From: JBDHTS01 sp044221445
Lineage (GTDB): Bacteria; Pseudomonadota; Alphaproteobacteria; Micavibrionales; Micavibrionaceae
NCBI GenBank assembly: GCA_044221445.1
Contig: JBGAPF010000011.1
Location: 1-64,000, forward strand
Direction: 5' to 3'
DNA: 64,000 nt
The position numbers and the translations under genes were made by a program. How positions within the stretch are numbered: position 1 is the first letter of the stretch; every line of letters starts with the position of its first letter. Below, in pieces: positions 41,984-51,576 of this stretch. A model generated the notes under the pieces. The model was given only the letters and a program-made list of their open reading frames with translations. It was not told the origin of the DNA and searched no databases.

Positions 41984-43978
41984 TTAATTCAACATCCCGA
42001 CATGGATCGGGGCGTTAAAGCTTTCCTGCACATTATGAAGTTTGATGCGGTAAATATAGACCGCTTCAAGTACCCGTTGCACATAATTGCGCGTTTCGGA
42101 AACAGGGATCTGTTCGATCCAATCAAGGATATCGACATCGCCTGTCCGCGGATCGCCGAACTCCTGAACCCATTTGTCGACCCGCCCCGGACCACCATTA
42201 TAGGCGGCCAGCGCCAAGGGATAGGATCCGTCATAACGGTCGATCAGACGTTTCAGATAGGCAGAGCCCAGACGTATGTTCTGATCGGGATCGCTCAGGG
42301 AATCGACGCTGAAATAATTCATGCCGATCTTACCGGCCGTTTCACGGGCCGTCCCCGGCATCAGCTGCATAAGCCCGCGCGCGCCGGCGGGGCTGAGCGC
42401 GTTGCGGTCAAAAGCGCTTTCCTGACGGATCAGCGCATGGACAAGCGCCCATTCGACCGGCACGTTTTTCATGCGCTGAAGAATGGTCGGAAACGCTTCA
42501 TCCATCAGGACGATATCTTTCTGAAGCCCGTTTTTAGCGATTTTTACGGCATTGTGGATATGGTCGAGATCGCGGGACAGTTCGGCCAGATACAAATATT
42601 CTTCCGGCGACGTGACCGTGTCGGACAGGGCGTTCAGGAAATCCGTCGTCTCTGAATTAAATCCCGCCTGGTTGAGCAGGCGCGCCGCCTGGACCATGTC
42701 GGTTTTGTTGAAACGGTTCTGCCCCTCCAGGGTCCGCGCTGGCGGCTGGTTTTTCGGCGGGCGATAGGCGGCGTCCAGCTTCGCGATCGCCAGTTGGCCA
42801 TAGAAGGTCGTCTGGTATTTTCCCGCCACCTGATACCAGCTGCGTCCGATCTCGGGATGGCCGAGCGCATCGCTGGCGCGGCCTGCCCAGTAAGCGCCGC
42901 GCGAACGGCTTAGCGGCGTCACAGTGTTCTTGTAGACGTTTTCGAAATGGCTGAAAGCAGCACCCGGCTTTTTCAGCCGTTCAAGGGCCAGCCATCCGGC
43001 GAGGAATTCGGCTTGCGCAAAAGTCTGCCCCTCCTCAAGCTTGTGGCCGGACACAAGGAGATAGGCACTGCTGTACTGGCCCTTTTCCATCAGGCGGCGT
43101 GCCAGGATCTGGCGTTCCGCCCCCCAGTCTTCGAGATTGGGAATACTGGCGACAGGCGGCATGTTGTGAAGGATTTCCATCGCGCCCACGTCATAATCCT
43201 TCTTCCGGCGCCAGCGCAGGCGCTCGAACATCAGCCCCGGGTCGCGGCGCAGTTGCGGCGGCACGCTGTCCACCACCTGATTAACGTTCGGCGAATCCTC
43301 GGCCAGTGCGATCCGTGCCTCGACCAGGGCCGGATAACCGCGACCGACCATCCGGGCGATCGTGCGAGCGTTTGTGTAAGCGCCTTTCATCAGTTGCGAA
43401 TTGATCCGCGCCAGGTGGTCCCGTTCGGAGATATAGCGGCGGTAGTTGGTAAACAGGCGTTTCTGCTGGTCGGGGGTAATGACTGTGCTGCGCCACCATT
43501 CGCCGGTGACCCGACGCAACTCTTCTGTCATCCGCTGGTCCTGAAGCGCGGCCAGATAGCGTTCCAGGCCACTGAACGTCTTTGGCGGGTAATCCTTGTA
43601 CCAGGCGATTATCGCTTCGTCTGACAGGTTCGCCGGCATGGCCTTTTCGGCGGCCAGGCGCATCGTTCCCTGCTTCGGCCACCCTGGGCAGTGGCGGATC
43701 AGGGTCGTGATGTTGTGAAACTGCACCGGTCCTGCGCCCTTGGTATAATACAGCCAGTAGAAAATACGGGAGGCGAGCGGGTTTTTAGTCATGCCGATGA
43801 CCTTCATACCCTCGTTCCAGCGACCGTTTCGCGCGGCGGACAAGGCCTGGCGGGTCAGCGCTTGGTCGCCAGGCGACAGGGCAATGCCGGCGGTCGAGTC
43901 GACATCGGCGAATTCGGCGGCCCGCAAGGGCACGGCCATCAGCATCAGCAGAGCCAAAAACACCGCAACCTTGCGCAA
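41984..43978 (-). CDS. slt: Soluble lytic murein transglycosylase
   Basis: Cleaves peptidoglycan glycan strands to 1,6-anhydro products in the periplasm. The 664-residue protein has a signal peptide (RKVAVFLALLMLMAVPLRA), a long alpha-helical superhelix, and a C-terminal SLT domain with the catalytic Glu in ALIRQESAFD, then GARGLMQLMPGTA and ALAAYNGG. The start is the TTG at 43978; the frame is open to 44878, but that part is antisense to dapA and precedes the signal peptide. No good ribosome binding site is seen. Divergent from dapA. Confidence 0.88.
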   Translation of the reverse strand: MRKVAVFLALLMLMAVPLRAAEFADVDSTAGIALSPGDQALTRQALSAARNGRWNEGMKVIGMTKNPLASRIFYWLYYTKGAGPVQFHNITTLIRHCPGWPKQGTMRLAAEKAMPANLSDEAIIAWYKDYPPKTFSGLERYLAALQDQRMTEELRRVTGEWWRSTVITPDQQKRLFTNYRRYISERDHLARINSQLMKGAYTNARTIARMVGRGYPALVEARIALAEDSPNVNQVVDSVPPQLRRDPGLMFERLRWRRKKDYDVGAMEILHNMPPVASIPNLEDWGAERQILARRLMEKGQYSSAYLLVSGHKLEEGQTFAQAEFLAGWLALERLKKPGAAFSHFENVYKNTVTPLSRSRGAYWAGRASDALGHPEIGRSWYQVAGKYQTTFYGQLAIAKLDAAYRPPKNQPPARTLEGQNRFNKTDMVQAARLLNQAGFNSETTDFLNALSDTVTSPEEYLYLAELSRDLDHIHNAVKIAKNGLQKDIVLMDEAFPTILQRMKNVPVEWALVHALIRQESAFDRNALSPAGARGLMQLMPGTARETAGKIGMNYFSVDSLSDPDQNIRLGSAYLKRLIDRYDGSYPLALAAYNGGPGRVDKWVQEFGDPRTGDVDILDWIEQIPVSETRNYVQRVLEAVYIYRIKLHNVQESFNAPIHVGMLN

Positions 43979-44035
43979 ACTGCCCGCGCCCGCTAGACTG
44001 ACCGCCGGTTTTGCAGGATTTCGCAGGAGTTTTTT

Positions 44036-44947
44036 ATGACCCGCCTTCACGGCTCCATTACGGCCATCGTCACGCCTTTCCGGAACGGCGAGATCGACTG
44101 GAAGACATTCGACGATTTTATCGAATGGCAGATCGCGTCCGGCAGCAACGGACTCGTGGCATGCGGGACGACGGGTGAATCGCCGACGTTGTCTCATGAT
44201 GAACATAAACGCATTCTTGAACGTGCCGCCGCCGTGGTCAAGGCAAGAGTGCCGCTTATTGCCGGAACAGGGTCGAATAGCACGCGCGAAGCGGTGGATT
44301 TCACCGAATATGCCGAACGCGCGGGAGCGAATGCCGTTCTGGTCGTCACGCCGTATTACAACAAGCCTACCCAGGAAGGCCTTTACCAGCATTACAAAAC
44401 TGTGGCGAAGTCGACCGCCCTTCCTCTTGTTATTTATAATATTCCCCCGCGTTGCGTCATCGACATGCTGCCCGAAACGATGGCGCGCGTGGCAAAGGAA
44501 TGCCCCAACGTCATCGGCGTCAAGGACGCGACATGCGATCTGACCCGCGTGAAGCGGACGTTCGAGGTATGCGGCAAGGATTTTACCCAGTTGTCCGGAG
44601 AAGACGGCACGGCTGCGGCTTTCCTGCGCGAAGGCGGACACGGCTGCATCTCCGTCACCGCCAACATCGCCCCTGCCGATTGCGCGGCGTTCCAGCATGC
44701 GTGGAAAAAACAGGATATTGCGGCGTTTGAGGCGCTCGATAAGAAGCTGGCCCCGCTGCATAAAGCCCTGTTTTTCGAGACATCGCCCGCGCCGGTCAAA
44801 TATGCCTGCAGCCGCCTTGGGTTCGGAACGGACGAAGTCCGCCTGCCTATGGTTCCGGCCAGTAGAGAGGCGCGCCAAGCTGTCGACGCGGCGATGCAGG
44901 GGGCCGGACTTCTAGCCGGGGCGGAAAAACTTCACGCCCATGGCTAA
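44036..44947 (+). CDS. dapA: 4-hydroxy-tetrahydrodipicolinate synthase
   Basis: First committed step of lysine and meso-diaminopimelate synthesis. The 303 residues carry GTTGESPTL, the catalytic Tyr in VTPYYNKP, the Schiff-base Lys in VIGVKDAT and a family-length barrel. CAGGAG lies before ATG 44036. The last eight bases overlap smpB. Confidence 0.95.
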   Translation: MTRLHGSITAIVTPFRNGEIDWKTFDDFIEWQIASGSNGLVACGTTGESPTLSHDEHKRILERAAAVVKARVPLIAGTGSNSTREAVDFTEYAERAGANAVLVVTPYYNKPTQEGLYQHYKTVAKSTALPLVIYNIPPRCVIDMLPETMARVAKECPNVIGVKDATCDLTRVKRTFEVCGKDFTQLSGEDGTAAAFLREGGHGCISVTANIAPADCAAFQHAWKKQDIAAFEALDKKLAPLHKALFFETSPAPVKYACSRLGFGTDEVRLPMVPASREARQAVDAAMQGAGLLAGAEKLHAHG

Positions 44948-45434
44948 GAAAAACAAAAGCAAATCCGGGCTGCTGTCCGTGGATGTGACGGTGGCCGACA
45001 ACCGCCGCGCTCACTTCGATTATTTCCTCGAAGAGCGTTTCGTCGCCGGGATCGAACTGACCGGAACGGAGGTGAAATCCCTGCGCCATGGACAATGCAG
45101 CATCATCGAGGCTTATGTCGGCCCTTATGAGGGAGGCATCGCCATCTTCAATATGCAGATTCCCGAATACGCGCCCGCCGGCGCCCATCTACAGCATACG
45201 CCGAAGCGTATCCGCCGCCTGTTGCTGAAACGCAAGGAGATCGACAGGCTGAACGGCGCGGTGACCCGTGAGGGCTATACGATTATCGCCACAAAGATCT
45301 ATTTCAACGGGCGCGGCCTCGCCAAGCTGGAAGTCGCCCTTGCCAAGGGCAAGAAAAACCACGACAAGCGCGATACGCTCAAAGAACGCGACTGGGGTCG
45401 GGAAAAACAACGCCTCATGCGGGATAAGGGATAG
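44940..45434 (+). CDS. smpB: SsrA-binding protein SmpB
   Basis: Binds tmRNA and brings it to stalled ribosomes. The 164 residues have the family features RRAHFDYFLEERFVAGIEL, GTEVKSLRHG, and a basic C-terminal tail with KGKKNHDKRDTLKERDW. It is coupled to dapA by an eight-base overlap, a usual order in alphaproteobacteria. The ssrA gene itself is not in this window. Confidence 0.96.
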   Translation: MAKKNKSKSGLLSVDVTVADNRRAHFDYFLEERFVAGIELTGTEVKSLRHGQCSIIEAYVGPYEGGIAIFNMQIPEYAPAGAHLQHTPKRIRRLLLKRKEIDRLNGAVTREGYTIIATKIYFNGRGLAKLEVALAKGKKNHDKRDTLKERDWGREKQRLMRDKG

Positions 45435-45469
45435 CTGAAACTTCTTGGATTACGCCTATATCAATCAGG

Positions 45470-46186
45470 ATGTGGACGAGAACCCCGCCTAAACTTTCAC
45501 CGGAGCAGATTCCGGAAGCCGTAGCCCTGCAAAACGAACTGCGCCATCGGGTAAGGTTGCAGGACGATTTCGGCCCGGTGGCTTTTATTGCAGGCATCGA
45601 TTGCAGCTACGACCTTGAACGTAATTTAAGCCGCGCCGTCATCGTGTTGATGGACTATTCGACGATGGAGACGGTGTTTTCCGTCCAGGCTTTTGCCGAA
45701 ACTGTCTTCCCTTATGTTCCCGGGTTTCTTTCCTTCCGGGAAGTCCCCGTGATCGAGAAAGCCCTGTCCTGCCTGCCGCGCCAGCCCGATCTGCTCATGG
45801 TTGACGGCCAGGGGGTGGCGCATCCCCGCCGTCTCGGCATCGCGGCCCATCTCGGCGTTCTCACCGGTCTGCCCGCCATCGGCGTGGCGAAATCCCTTTT
45901 GACCGGGCGATATGAGGAACCCGCCCCGACCAAAGGCGCGACAAGCATGCTAACCGATAAAGGCGAACGCATCGGGAGCGTCCTGCGCAGCAAGGAAAAG
46001 TGCAAGCCGCTGTTCGTTTCGCCGGGGCACAGGGTAAGCCATGAAACGGCCGTTAATATGACGATCCGCTGCCTTAGCAAATACCGCTTGCCCGAACCGA
46101 CGCGAGTGGCCGATATGATGTCCAAATGGAAAGAGGCGAAAGAGACAACTGAAAAGCTTGGCGACACATACCAGTTGTTTGCATAG
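45470..46186 (+). CDS. nfi: Endonuclease V
   Basis: Deoxyinosine 3' endonuclease for DNA (or RNA) repair. The 238 residues show the metal-binding FIAGIDCSYD, LLMVDGQGVAHPRRLGIA and GVAKSLL, with catalytic acids present. The start ATG 45470 has a poor ribosome binding site. A bidirectional terminator separates it from recA, which converges on it. Confidence 0.93.
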   Translation: MWTRTPPKLSPEQIPEAVALQNELRHRVRLQDDFGPVAFIAGIDCSYDLERNLSRAVIVLMDYSTMETVFSVQAFAETVFPYVPGFLSFREVPVIEKALSCLPRQPDLLMVDGQGVAHPRRLGIAAHLGVLTGLPAIGVAKSLLTGRYEEPAPTKGATSMLTDKGERIGSVLRSKEKCKPLFVSPGHRVSHETAVNMTIRCLSKYRLPEPTRVADMMSKWKEAKETTEKLGDTYQLFA

Positions 46187-46191
46187 ATCAA

Positions 46192-46219
46192 AAAAATCCC
46201 CGCCTGCGCGGGGATTTTT
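46192..46219. terminator. Bidirectional terminator between nfi and recA
   Basis: A perfect 12-base stem, AAAAATCCCCGC (46192-46203) with GCGGGGATTTTT (46208-46219), and loop CTGC. A and T runs on both sides serve both converging genes. Confidence 0.88.
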
Positions 46220-46241
46220 CTGCAATGGACATTGAAGCGGC

Positions 46242-47396
46242 CTAACCGGCGGCGCGCTTCGATTTTTTTCCTGGTGACGCAGTGTCGTCATTGGAAATAT
46301 CGGGACCTTCCGAGGCTTCCGCCGCTTCTTCCGGGCTATCGGGGCCTACCAGCAGTGCATTGGCGACCACGCCGCTTTGCGCGCGGATCTGGTTTTCCAG
46401 TTTTTTGGCGATTTCGGGATTGTCGCGCATGAACTGCTTGGCGTTCTCACGCCCTTGGCCGATACGCTGGCCGTCATAGGCGAACCAGGCGCCGGATTTT
46501 TCGACGACGTTGCCGGCGACGCCAAGATCGATCAGTTCGCCGACTTTGGAAATGCCTTCCCCATACATAATATCGAATTCGACCTGGCGGAACGGAGGCG
46601 CCATTTTGTTTTTGACCACTTTCACGCGGGTCTGGTTGCCGACCACCGTCTCCCGGTCCTTAATCGAGCCGATCCGGCGGATATCGAGACGGACGGAGGC
46701 ATAGAATTTCAGGGCGTTGCCGCCGGTCGTGGTCTCGGGCGAGCCGAACATAACGCCGATCTTCATCCTGATCTGGTTGATGAAGATGACAATGGTGCGG
46801 GAACGCGAGATTGATCCCGTCAGCTTGCGCAACGCCTGGGACATCAGGCGGGCCTGCAGACCGACATGGGAGTCCCCCATCTCCCCTTCCAGTTCGGCGC
46901 GCGGCACGAGCGCCGCCACAGAGTCGACCACCAATACGTCGAGCGCGCCGGAACGGACCAGCGTGTCGGCGATTTCAAGCGCCTGCTCGCCCGCGTCTGG
47001 TTGGGAAATCAGAAGATTGTCGATATCGACGCCCAGTTTTTTGGCGTAGCTGGGGTCGAGGGCGTGTTCCGCGTCGATGATCGCGCAGGTACCTCCCGCC
47101 TTCTGGGCTTCGGCGATCGCATGCAGCGCCAGCGTCGTTTTGCCCGAGCTTTCCGGCCCGTAAATCTCGACGATACGGCCGCGCGGCAGGCCGCCGATGC
47201 CAAGGCCGATATCGAGACCGAGCGATCCGGTCGAAATCGATTCTACCTGCATCGGGTTTTCCGCGCCGTTCAGTTTCATGATCGAACCTTTGCCGAAGGC
47301 CCGCTCGATCTGTGCCAGCGCCGCGTCCAGCGCCTTGGTTTTATCGCCCGTGTTCATGGTGTTTTCGCCCGTTGTTCTCAATGCAGTGACTGACAT
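46242..47396 (-). CDS. recA: Recombinase RecA
   Basis: DNA strand exchange and SOS co-protease. The 384 residues contain the Walker A GPESSGKTT, VDSVAALVPRAE and the L2 region FGSPETTTGGNALKFYASVRLD. The C-terminus ends in an acidic stretch and then a Lys-rich tail. ATG 47396 is preceded by AAAGGGG; an upstream in-frame start at 47417 lacks a site. The SOS box lies about 110 bases upstream. Confidence 0.97.
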   Translation of the reverse strand: MSVTALRTTGENTMNTGDKTKALDAALAQIERAFGKGSIMKLNGAENPMQVESISTGSLGLDIGLGIGGLPRGRIVEIYGPESSGKTTLALHAIAEAQKAGGTCAIIDAEHALDPSYAKKLGVDIDNLLISQPDAGEQALEIADTLVRSGALDVLVVDSVAALVPRAELEGEMGDSHVGLQARLMSQALRKLTGSISRSRTIVIFINQIRMKIGVMFGSPETTTGGNALKFYASVRLDIRRIGSIKDRETVVGNQTRVKVVKNKMAPPFRQVEFDIMYGEGISKVGELIDLGVAGNVVEKSGAWFAYDGQRIGQGRENAKQFMRDNPEIAKKLENQIRAQSGVVANALLVGPDSPEEAAEASEGPDISNDDTASPGKKSKRAAG

Positions 47397-47504
47397 GGTA
47401 TTCCCCTTTGTTCGCATAGTTTCCGTAGTGGCGCAATGGCTGGCCGCGAGATATCCTCCCCTTCATTTGTACACTATTTGTTCTTGTTTACAAGCAAAAT
47501 TTTA

Positions 47505-47519
47505 GAACATTTAAGGAAC
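47505..47519 (-). promoter_or_regulatory. SOS box (LexA site) of recA
   Basis: On the minus strand the site reads GTTC CTTAAAT GTTC, an exact GTTC-N7-GTTC alphaproteobacterial LexA site. It overlaps the stop codon (47511-47513) of the antiporter gene upstream of recA. Confidence 0.8.
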
Positions 47520-48722
47520 GTCTGGGCCCTGCGGTTTTTCGGCACGGTCAAGCTTCAAAAGCCGCGCCACCGGGCCGATTGTCCAGCCCTGACACATCAA
47601 CGACAGAATCACGACGACGAAAATGACACTGAACAGGGTAATGGAATTGTCGATCCCCAGCAGAACAGGCACCGTCGCCAGATAGATCGGCACTGCACCG
47701 CGCAGGCCAACCCAGGCAACGAACGCTATCTCCCTCCAGTTGTACCGGAACGGGGCCAGGCAGACGATAACAGCCAGCGGACGCGCGACGAACATCAGCA
47801 TCATGGCGATCACAAAAGCGGGCCAGAGATGCGGCATCATCGCACTGGGCGAAGCCAGCAGGCCGAGAAGAAGGAACATAACGATCTGACTGGTCCATGC
47901 CATGCCGTTGGTGAAATTGTTAATCTGCCGCCGCGCGCGGTGATGGGTGGCGCCCAGGACGATGCCCATGACATAGGCCGCGATGAACCCGCTGGCCCCG
48001 GCTGCCTCGGTCAGGCCGAACACGAACAGGACGCCGGAAACGGCCATCACCGGATACAGACCCGCCGAAAGATGGGTTCGCCGGATCATCAGAAGAAGCA
48101 ATCCGCCGAAACCCGCACCGGCCGCCGCGCCCGCCAGCAGTTCGAAAGCCATGCGAACCGCGTCGAACACGCTGAATTGATCGTTCCCATGCATGATCAT
48201 TTCGGCGCAGAGCGTGACCAGTAGGACCGCCGCCGGGTCGTTCATGCCCGATTCGATCTCAAGCGTCGCTTTCAGGCGCGGATGAAGTCCGATCTTTTTT
48301 TGCCGCAACAGGAAAAACACCGCCGCCGCGTCCGTCGATGCGACGATAGCGCCGAGCAGCAGGGCGAGTTCGATCTTGATGTCCAGAAAGAAGTAAGCGC
48401 CCGCCGCCATAAGCCCCGCCGTCAGGACGACACCAAGCGTCGCCAGAAGGGCGGCAGGCCCCAGCGACAGCTTCAGCGCCTCGCGCGACGTATGCAGCCC
48501 GCCGTCGAACAGGATCACCGCCAGCGCCATGCTGCCGATGATATAGGTAAGCGGAAAATTATTATATTCGATATGCCCCGGCCCGTCCGTCCCGGCGAGC
48601 ATCCCAATTGCCAGAAAGACCAGCAGGATGGGAATGCCGAAGCGCTGGGAAAGGAAGATCGACAGGATACTTAAAAGGACCAGCCCCAAGGCCAGCATGA
48701 TACACCAGTTTGCAAAATCCAT
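47511..48722 (-). CDS. Cation:proton antiporter, NhaP/CvrA type without C-terminal domain
   Basis: A membrane protein of 403 residues with about 11-12 hydrophobic segments (CPA1 family). It has the antiporter core: GMLAGTDGPG near residue 40, the acidic motif LFDGGLHTS, GAIVASTDAAAVFFLL, and GLRGAVPIYLA. The NhaP2 proteins that it resembles usually continue with a TrkA-C/CorC-type domain to about 570 residues; here the protein stops after the transmembrane core with a short polar tail. AAAGG precedes ATG 48722. Confidence 0.88.
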   Translation of the reverse strand: MDFANWCIMLALGLVLLSILSIFLSQRFGIPILLVFLAIGMLAGTDGPGHIEYNNFPLTYIIGSMALAVILFDGGLHTSREALKLSLGPAALLATLGVVLTAGLMAAGAYFFLDIKIELALLLGAIVASTDAAAVFFLLRQKKIGLHPRLKATLEIESGMNDPAAVLLVTLCAEMIMHGNDQFSVFDAVRMAFELLAGAAAGAGFGGLLLLMIRRTHLSAGLYPVMAVSGVLFVFGLTEAAGASGFIAAYVMGIVLGATHHRARRQINNFTNGMAWTSQIVMFLLLGLLASPSAMMPHLWPAFVIAMMLMFVARPLAVIVCLAPFRYNWREIAFVAWVGLRGAVPIYLATVPVLLGIDNSITLFSVIFVVVILSLMCQGWTIGPVARLLKLDRAEKPQGPDVP

Positions 48723-48842
48723 GCTCAGCCTTTGAAAGGTTGGGCCAACGTTCTCAAACGTACAAGATCAGAAAAAGTTCACCCTGTTTTTTTGTGAATG
48801 CGGTCATTCAGTTTTCCTTTCTATCAGCGGATACTGGTGAAT

Positions 48843-51344
48843 TTAAGTTTCCAGCGCCTCTTTCACCTTCGCCGCCAGCTGTTTCAAAGTAAACGGTTTT
48901 GGCAGGAACCATATGTTTTCCCCCATATGGTCTTTCAGTTTTTCTTCGGTGTAACCGGAAATGAAAATGATTTTTAAATTCGGACTTTGCTGGCGCAGAC
49001 TCTTGGCAAGGGTCGGGCCGTCCATGTTCGGCATGATGACGTCGGTAATCAGCAGATCTATTTTTCCGCCCGCCTTTTCGGCCAACACCTGGATTGCCGC
49101 CTCGCCGCTTTCGGCGTCGAGCACTTCATAACCCTTGTTAGAGAGGGCCCGAGAACTGAAGGACCTGACGGCATCCTCGTCCTCCACCAGCAGGATGCGA
49201 GCGGTGCCGGTCAGGTCGCGCGCGGAATCATCCTCCGCCGGCTCTACTTTTGTTTCCTCCACCGCTTCGGCTTCAGACAGCCGTGGAAGATAGAGTGAAA
49301 ACACGGTGCCCTGGCCGATTTTGCTGTCGACATGCAGATAACCGCCCGTCTGGCGGACGATACCGTAGACTGTGGCAAGGCCAAGGCCAGTGCCCTGCCC
49401 GACTTCCTTGGTGGTAAAAAACGGCTCGAAGATGCGGTTCAGGTTTTCCAGCGGGATGCCGCAGCCCGTGTCCTCCACCTCTACCAGGACCCACTGCCCA
49501 GCCGGCATCAGGTCGGCGCCGCGTTCCAGCGGCTCGGTGTTTTCAAAATGCGAGGTGCGGATGGAAAGATTGCCCCCGCCGTCCATGGCGTCGCGGGCGT
49601 TCACCGCCAGGTTGATCAGCACCTGTTCCATCTGGCCCACATCCACCTTGACCAGGCCGAGGTCCTGGCCATGCGAAACGTCGAGGTCGATGTTCGCGCC
49701 GATCAGGCGGCGCAGAAGGTGGGAGATTTCGGTCAGGATATCCGTGATGTCCTGCACCCTGGGCCGCAGCGTCTGCTGGCGCGAGAACGCCAGAAGCTGA
49801 CGCACCAGATTGGCGGCGCGGTTGGCGTTCTGCTTCACCTGCATGATGTCGGAGAATGACGGGTCGCCGGGCTTGTGCCGGAGCAGCAGTAGATCGCAAA
49901 ACCCGATCATCGCCGTCAGCAAGTTGTTGAAATCGTGCGCGACGCCGCCCGCCAGCTGGCCGATGGCCTGCATCTTCTGCGACTGCACGAACTGCTGTTC
50001 CAGCGCCTTCTGTTGCGACAGGTCGATGAAATGCAGGACGATGTTGCTGCCGCTTTCCATGCGGCGCGCATACATCTGGACGACAATGCTCTGCTCCTTG
50101 CCATACAGCGTGATCTCCATCGGCGCGGCGGGTTTGCCCTGGCCGATATTGTCGAGCGCGCCCAGCACGTTGTTACGGTCGTCTTCCGCGATCAGCGCCT
50201 CGAAGAAACGGCCCTCAAGTTCGTTGACCTGATAGCCGAGGATCTGGGCCAGCGAAGCGTTGCAGTCGTCGAGCATGCCTTCGGCATTGAGAAGCGCGAT
50301 GCCGAGCGGCGCCTCTTCGAAAAAGCGCTGGAAGCGATCTTCCGAGGCTTTCAGCGCCTGGCGCATGGCCCGTTCGGCGGTCAGGTCATGGACAACACCG
50401 CGCGTCCGCACCATGCTCCCCGCTTCGTTCACCACGGCCTGGTTGATCGAGGCCATGAAGGTGCGGCCCGCCGGCCCTTTCATCACCATCTCCGCCATCT
50501 GCTTCGCTCCGCCGCTGGGAACGATATCATAGGGCTGCGAACCGACAGGGATCTCCTGCATATATGTGTGCAGGCGGCCTTCGCTTAAAAGCGTCTGTAT
50601 ATCCTCGCCCAGCCAGCGGGCGAAGGTGGCGTTGACGAACAGGAACCGCCCCTGCTCGTCCACCGAAAAAAACCCGACCGGCGCATTATCGGTAAAGTCG
50701 ATCAGTTTTTCCCGCTCTTCGCGAATGGCGCGGTCGATCTCGCGCTGCTGTGTGACATCGTCGATGCGCCAGTGGATATAGCCCGCCGATCCCGCTATAG
50801 GCTGCGCGGTGACCTGCAGCCAGCGCTCGCGCCCCCCGCGCCAGGAGCATAATTCGATGGAATCGGTCAGGCCCCGCTGCGCTTGGTCGGCCAGTTGGCG
50901 AAAATGGGCGACGGTTTCCTCGTCCTGCTCGAAAAGGGCATAGAGTGTTTTCAGGGAAGGTTGCTCCGCCGTGCCGAACAGGTCGGCGAACTTGCGGTTT
51001 GCATAAACTAGATTGTCGGCACTGTCGGTGATAAGACGCGCGCCCCGGCTGCCCTCCAGCACCTCGCGCAGAAGTTCGCGCTCCTTATCCCTCGTCGTGT
51101 GGGCATGGAGAATTCTCAGGAAAGTGTAGGCGGCCACCACCGCGACTCCGAAGGCCGCCCCGGCGGCGATCACCGTCTCCCGGCGGATGTCCAGCGCAAC
51201 GGCCAGCGCGCCGCAGATGCCGAAATACAGGAGTGCCAGCAAGGCCAGCGAAAACAATCTCCGCCGGTCAAGGAGGGCATGATCGGCGGGCGGAGAAAGG
51301 ATCTGGCCGTTGCGGCTTAAAAATTCTGAATGGTCGGTGGTCAT
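48843..51344 (-). CDS. cckA: Cell-cycle hybrid histidine kinase CckA
   Basis: Start of the CckA-ChpT-CtrA phosphorelay. The 833-residue protein has two membrane helices (about 30-50, 57-76), three PAS-like domains (about 90-200, 208-320, 330-445), HisKA with His470 in GGVAHDFNNLLTAMIGFCDLLL, HATPase_c (DTGCGI, GTGLGLATVYG) and a receiver with Asp768 in DLLITDVIMPNMDG. The stretch after the His box (HKPGDPSFSDIMQVKQNANR) is characteristic of CckA. The ChpT partner is encoded at 8171. In most alphaproteobacteria CckA controls cell cycle and motility. Confidence 0.93.
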   Translation of the reverse strand: MTTDHSEFLSRNGQILSPPADHALLDRRRLFSLALLALLYFGICGALAVALDIRRETVIAAGAAFGVAVVAAYTFLRILHAHTTRDKERELLREVLEGSRGARLITDSADNLVYANRKFADLFGTAEQPSLKTLYALFEQDEETVAHFRQLADQAQRGLTDSIELCSWRGGRERWLQVTAQPIAGSAGYIHWRIDDVTQQREIDRAIREEREKLIDFTDNAPVGFFSVDEQGRFLFVNATFARWLGEDIQTLLSEGRLHTYMQEIPVGSQPYDIVPSGGAKQMAEMVMKGPAGRTFMASINQAVVNEAGSMVRTRGVVHDLTAERAMRQALKASEDRFQRFFEEAPLGIALLNAEGMLDDCNASLAQILGYQVNELEGRFFEALIAEDDRNNVLGALDNIGQGKPAAPMEITLYGKEQSIVVQMYARRMESGSNIVLHFIDLSQQKALEQQFVQSQKMQAIGQLAGGVAHDFNNLLTAMIGFCDLLLLRHKPGDPSFSDIMQVKQNANRAANLVRQLLAFSRQQTLRPRVQDITDILTEISHLLRRLIGANIDLDVSHGQDLGLVKVDVGQMEQVLINLAVNARDAMDGGGNLSIRTSHFENTEPLERGADLMPAGQWVLVEVEDTGCGIPLENLNRIFEPFFTTKEVGQGTGLGLATVYGIVRQTGGYLHVDSKIGQGTVFSLYLPRLSEAEAVEETKVEPAEDDSARDLTGTARILLVEDEDAVRSFSSRALSNKGYEVLDAESGEAAIQVLAEKAGGKIDLLITDVIMPNMDGPTLAKSLRQQSPNLKIIFISGYTEEKLKDHMGENIWFLPKPFTLKQLAAKVKEALET

Positions 51345-51405
51345 GGTTTTGCCGTCGGGGATTCGGAATCACTAACGAAAATATACAGCCAAACCAAGCT
51401 TCATG

Positions 51406-51513
51406 CTAATCGGCTGTTTCGGGAAGGAAGCGGTCGAACCACTGACGGGTCCGTCCCAGCAGGTCGAAGACGGTCTCCCCTTTGCTGAACGTATGGTCTG
51501 CGCCTTTGACCAT
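51406..51513 (-). pseudogene. C-terminal remnant of an alpha/beta hydrolase
   Basis: A 35-codon frame (ATG 51513, stop TAG 51406) encodes VKGADHTFSKGETVFDLL followed by RQWFDRFLPE, which looks like the catalytic-His end of an alpha/beta hydrolase (GADHxF). Nothing upstream gives the rest of the fold. The frame continues back to the flhB stop codon with no start. It has GGAG eight bases before its ATG, so a short peptide could be made. Confidence 0.45.
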
Positions 51514-51576
51514 ATAAAAATCTCCGGGCGATATGCCCGTCGCGGGTCGCGACCTGAAAATCTGTTTCCTGATCCA

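Noticed and set aside
43979..44878. Upstream extension of the lytic transglycosylase reading frame (300 codons)
   Set aside because: It is antisense to dapA, precedes a clear signal peptide, and has no protein-like character; TTG 43978 gives the proper exported protein.
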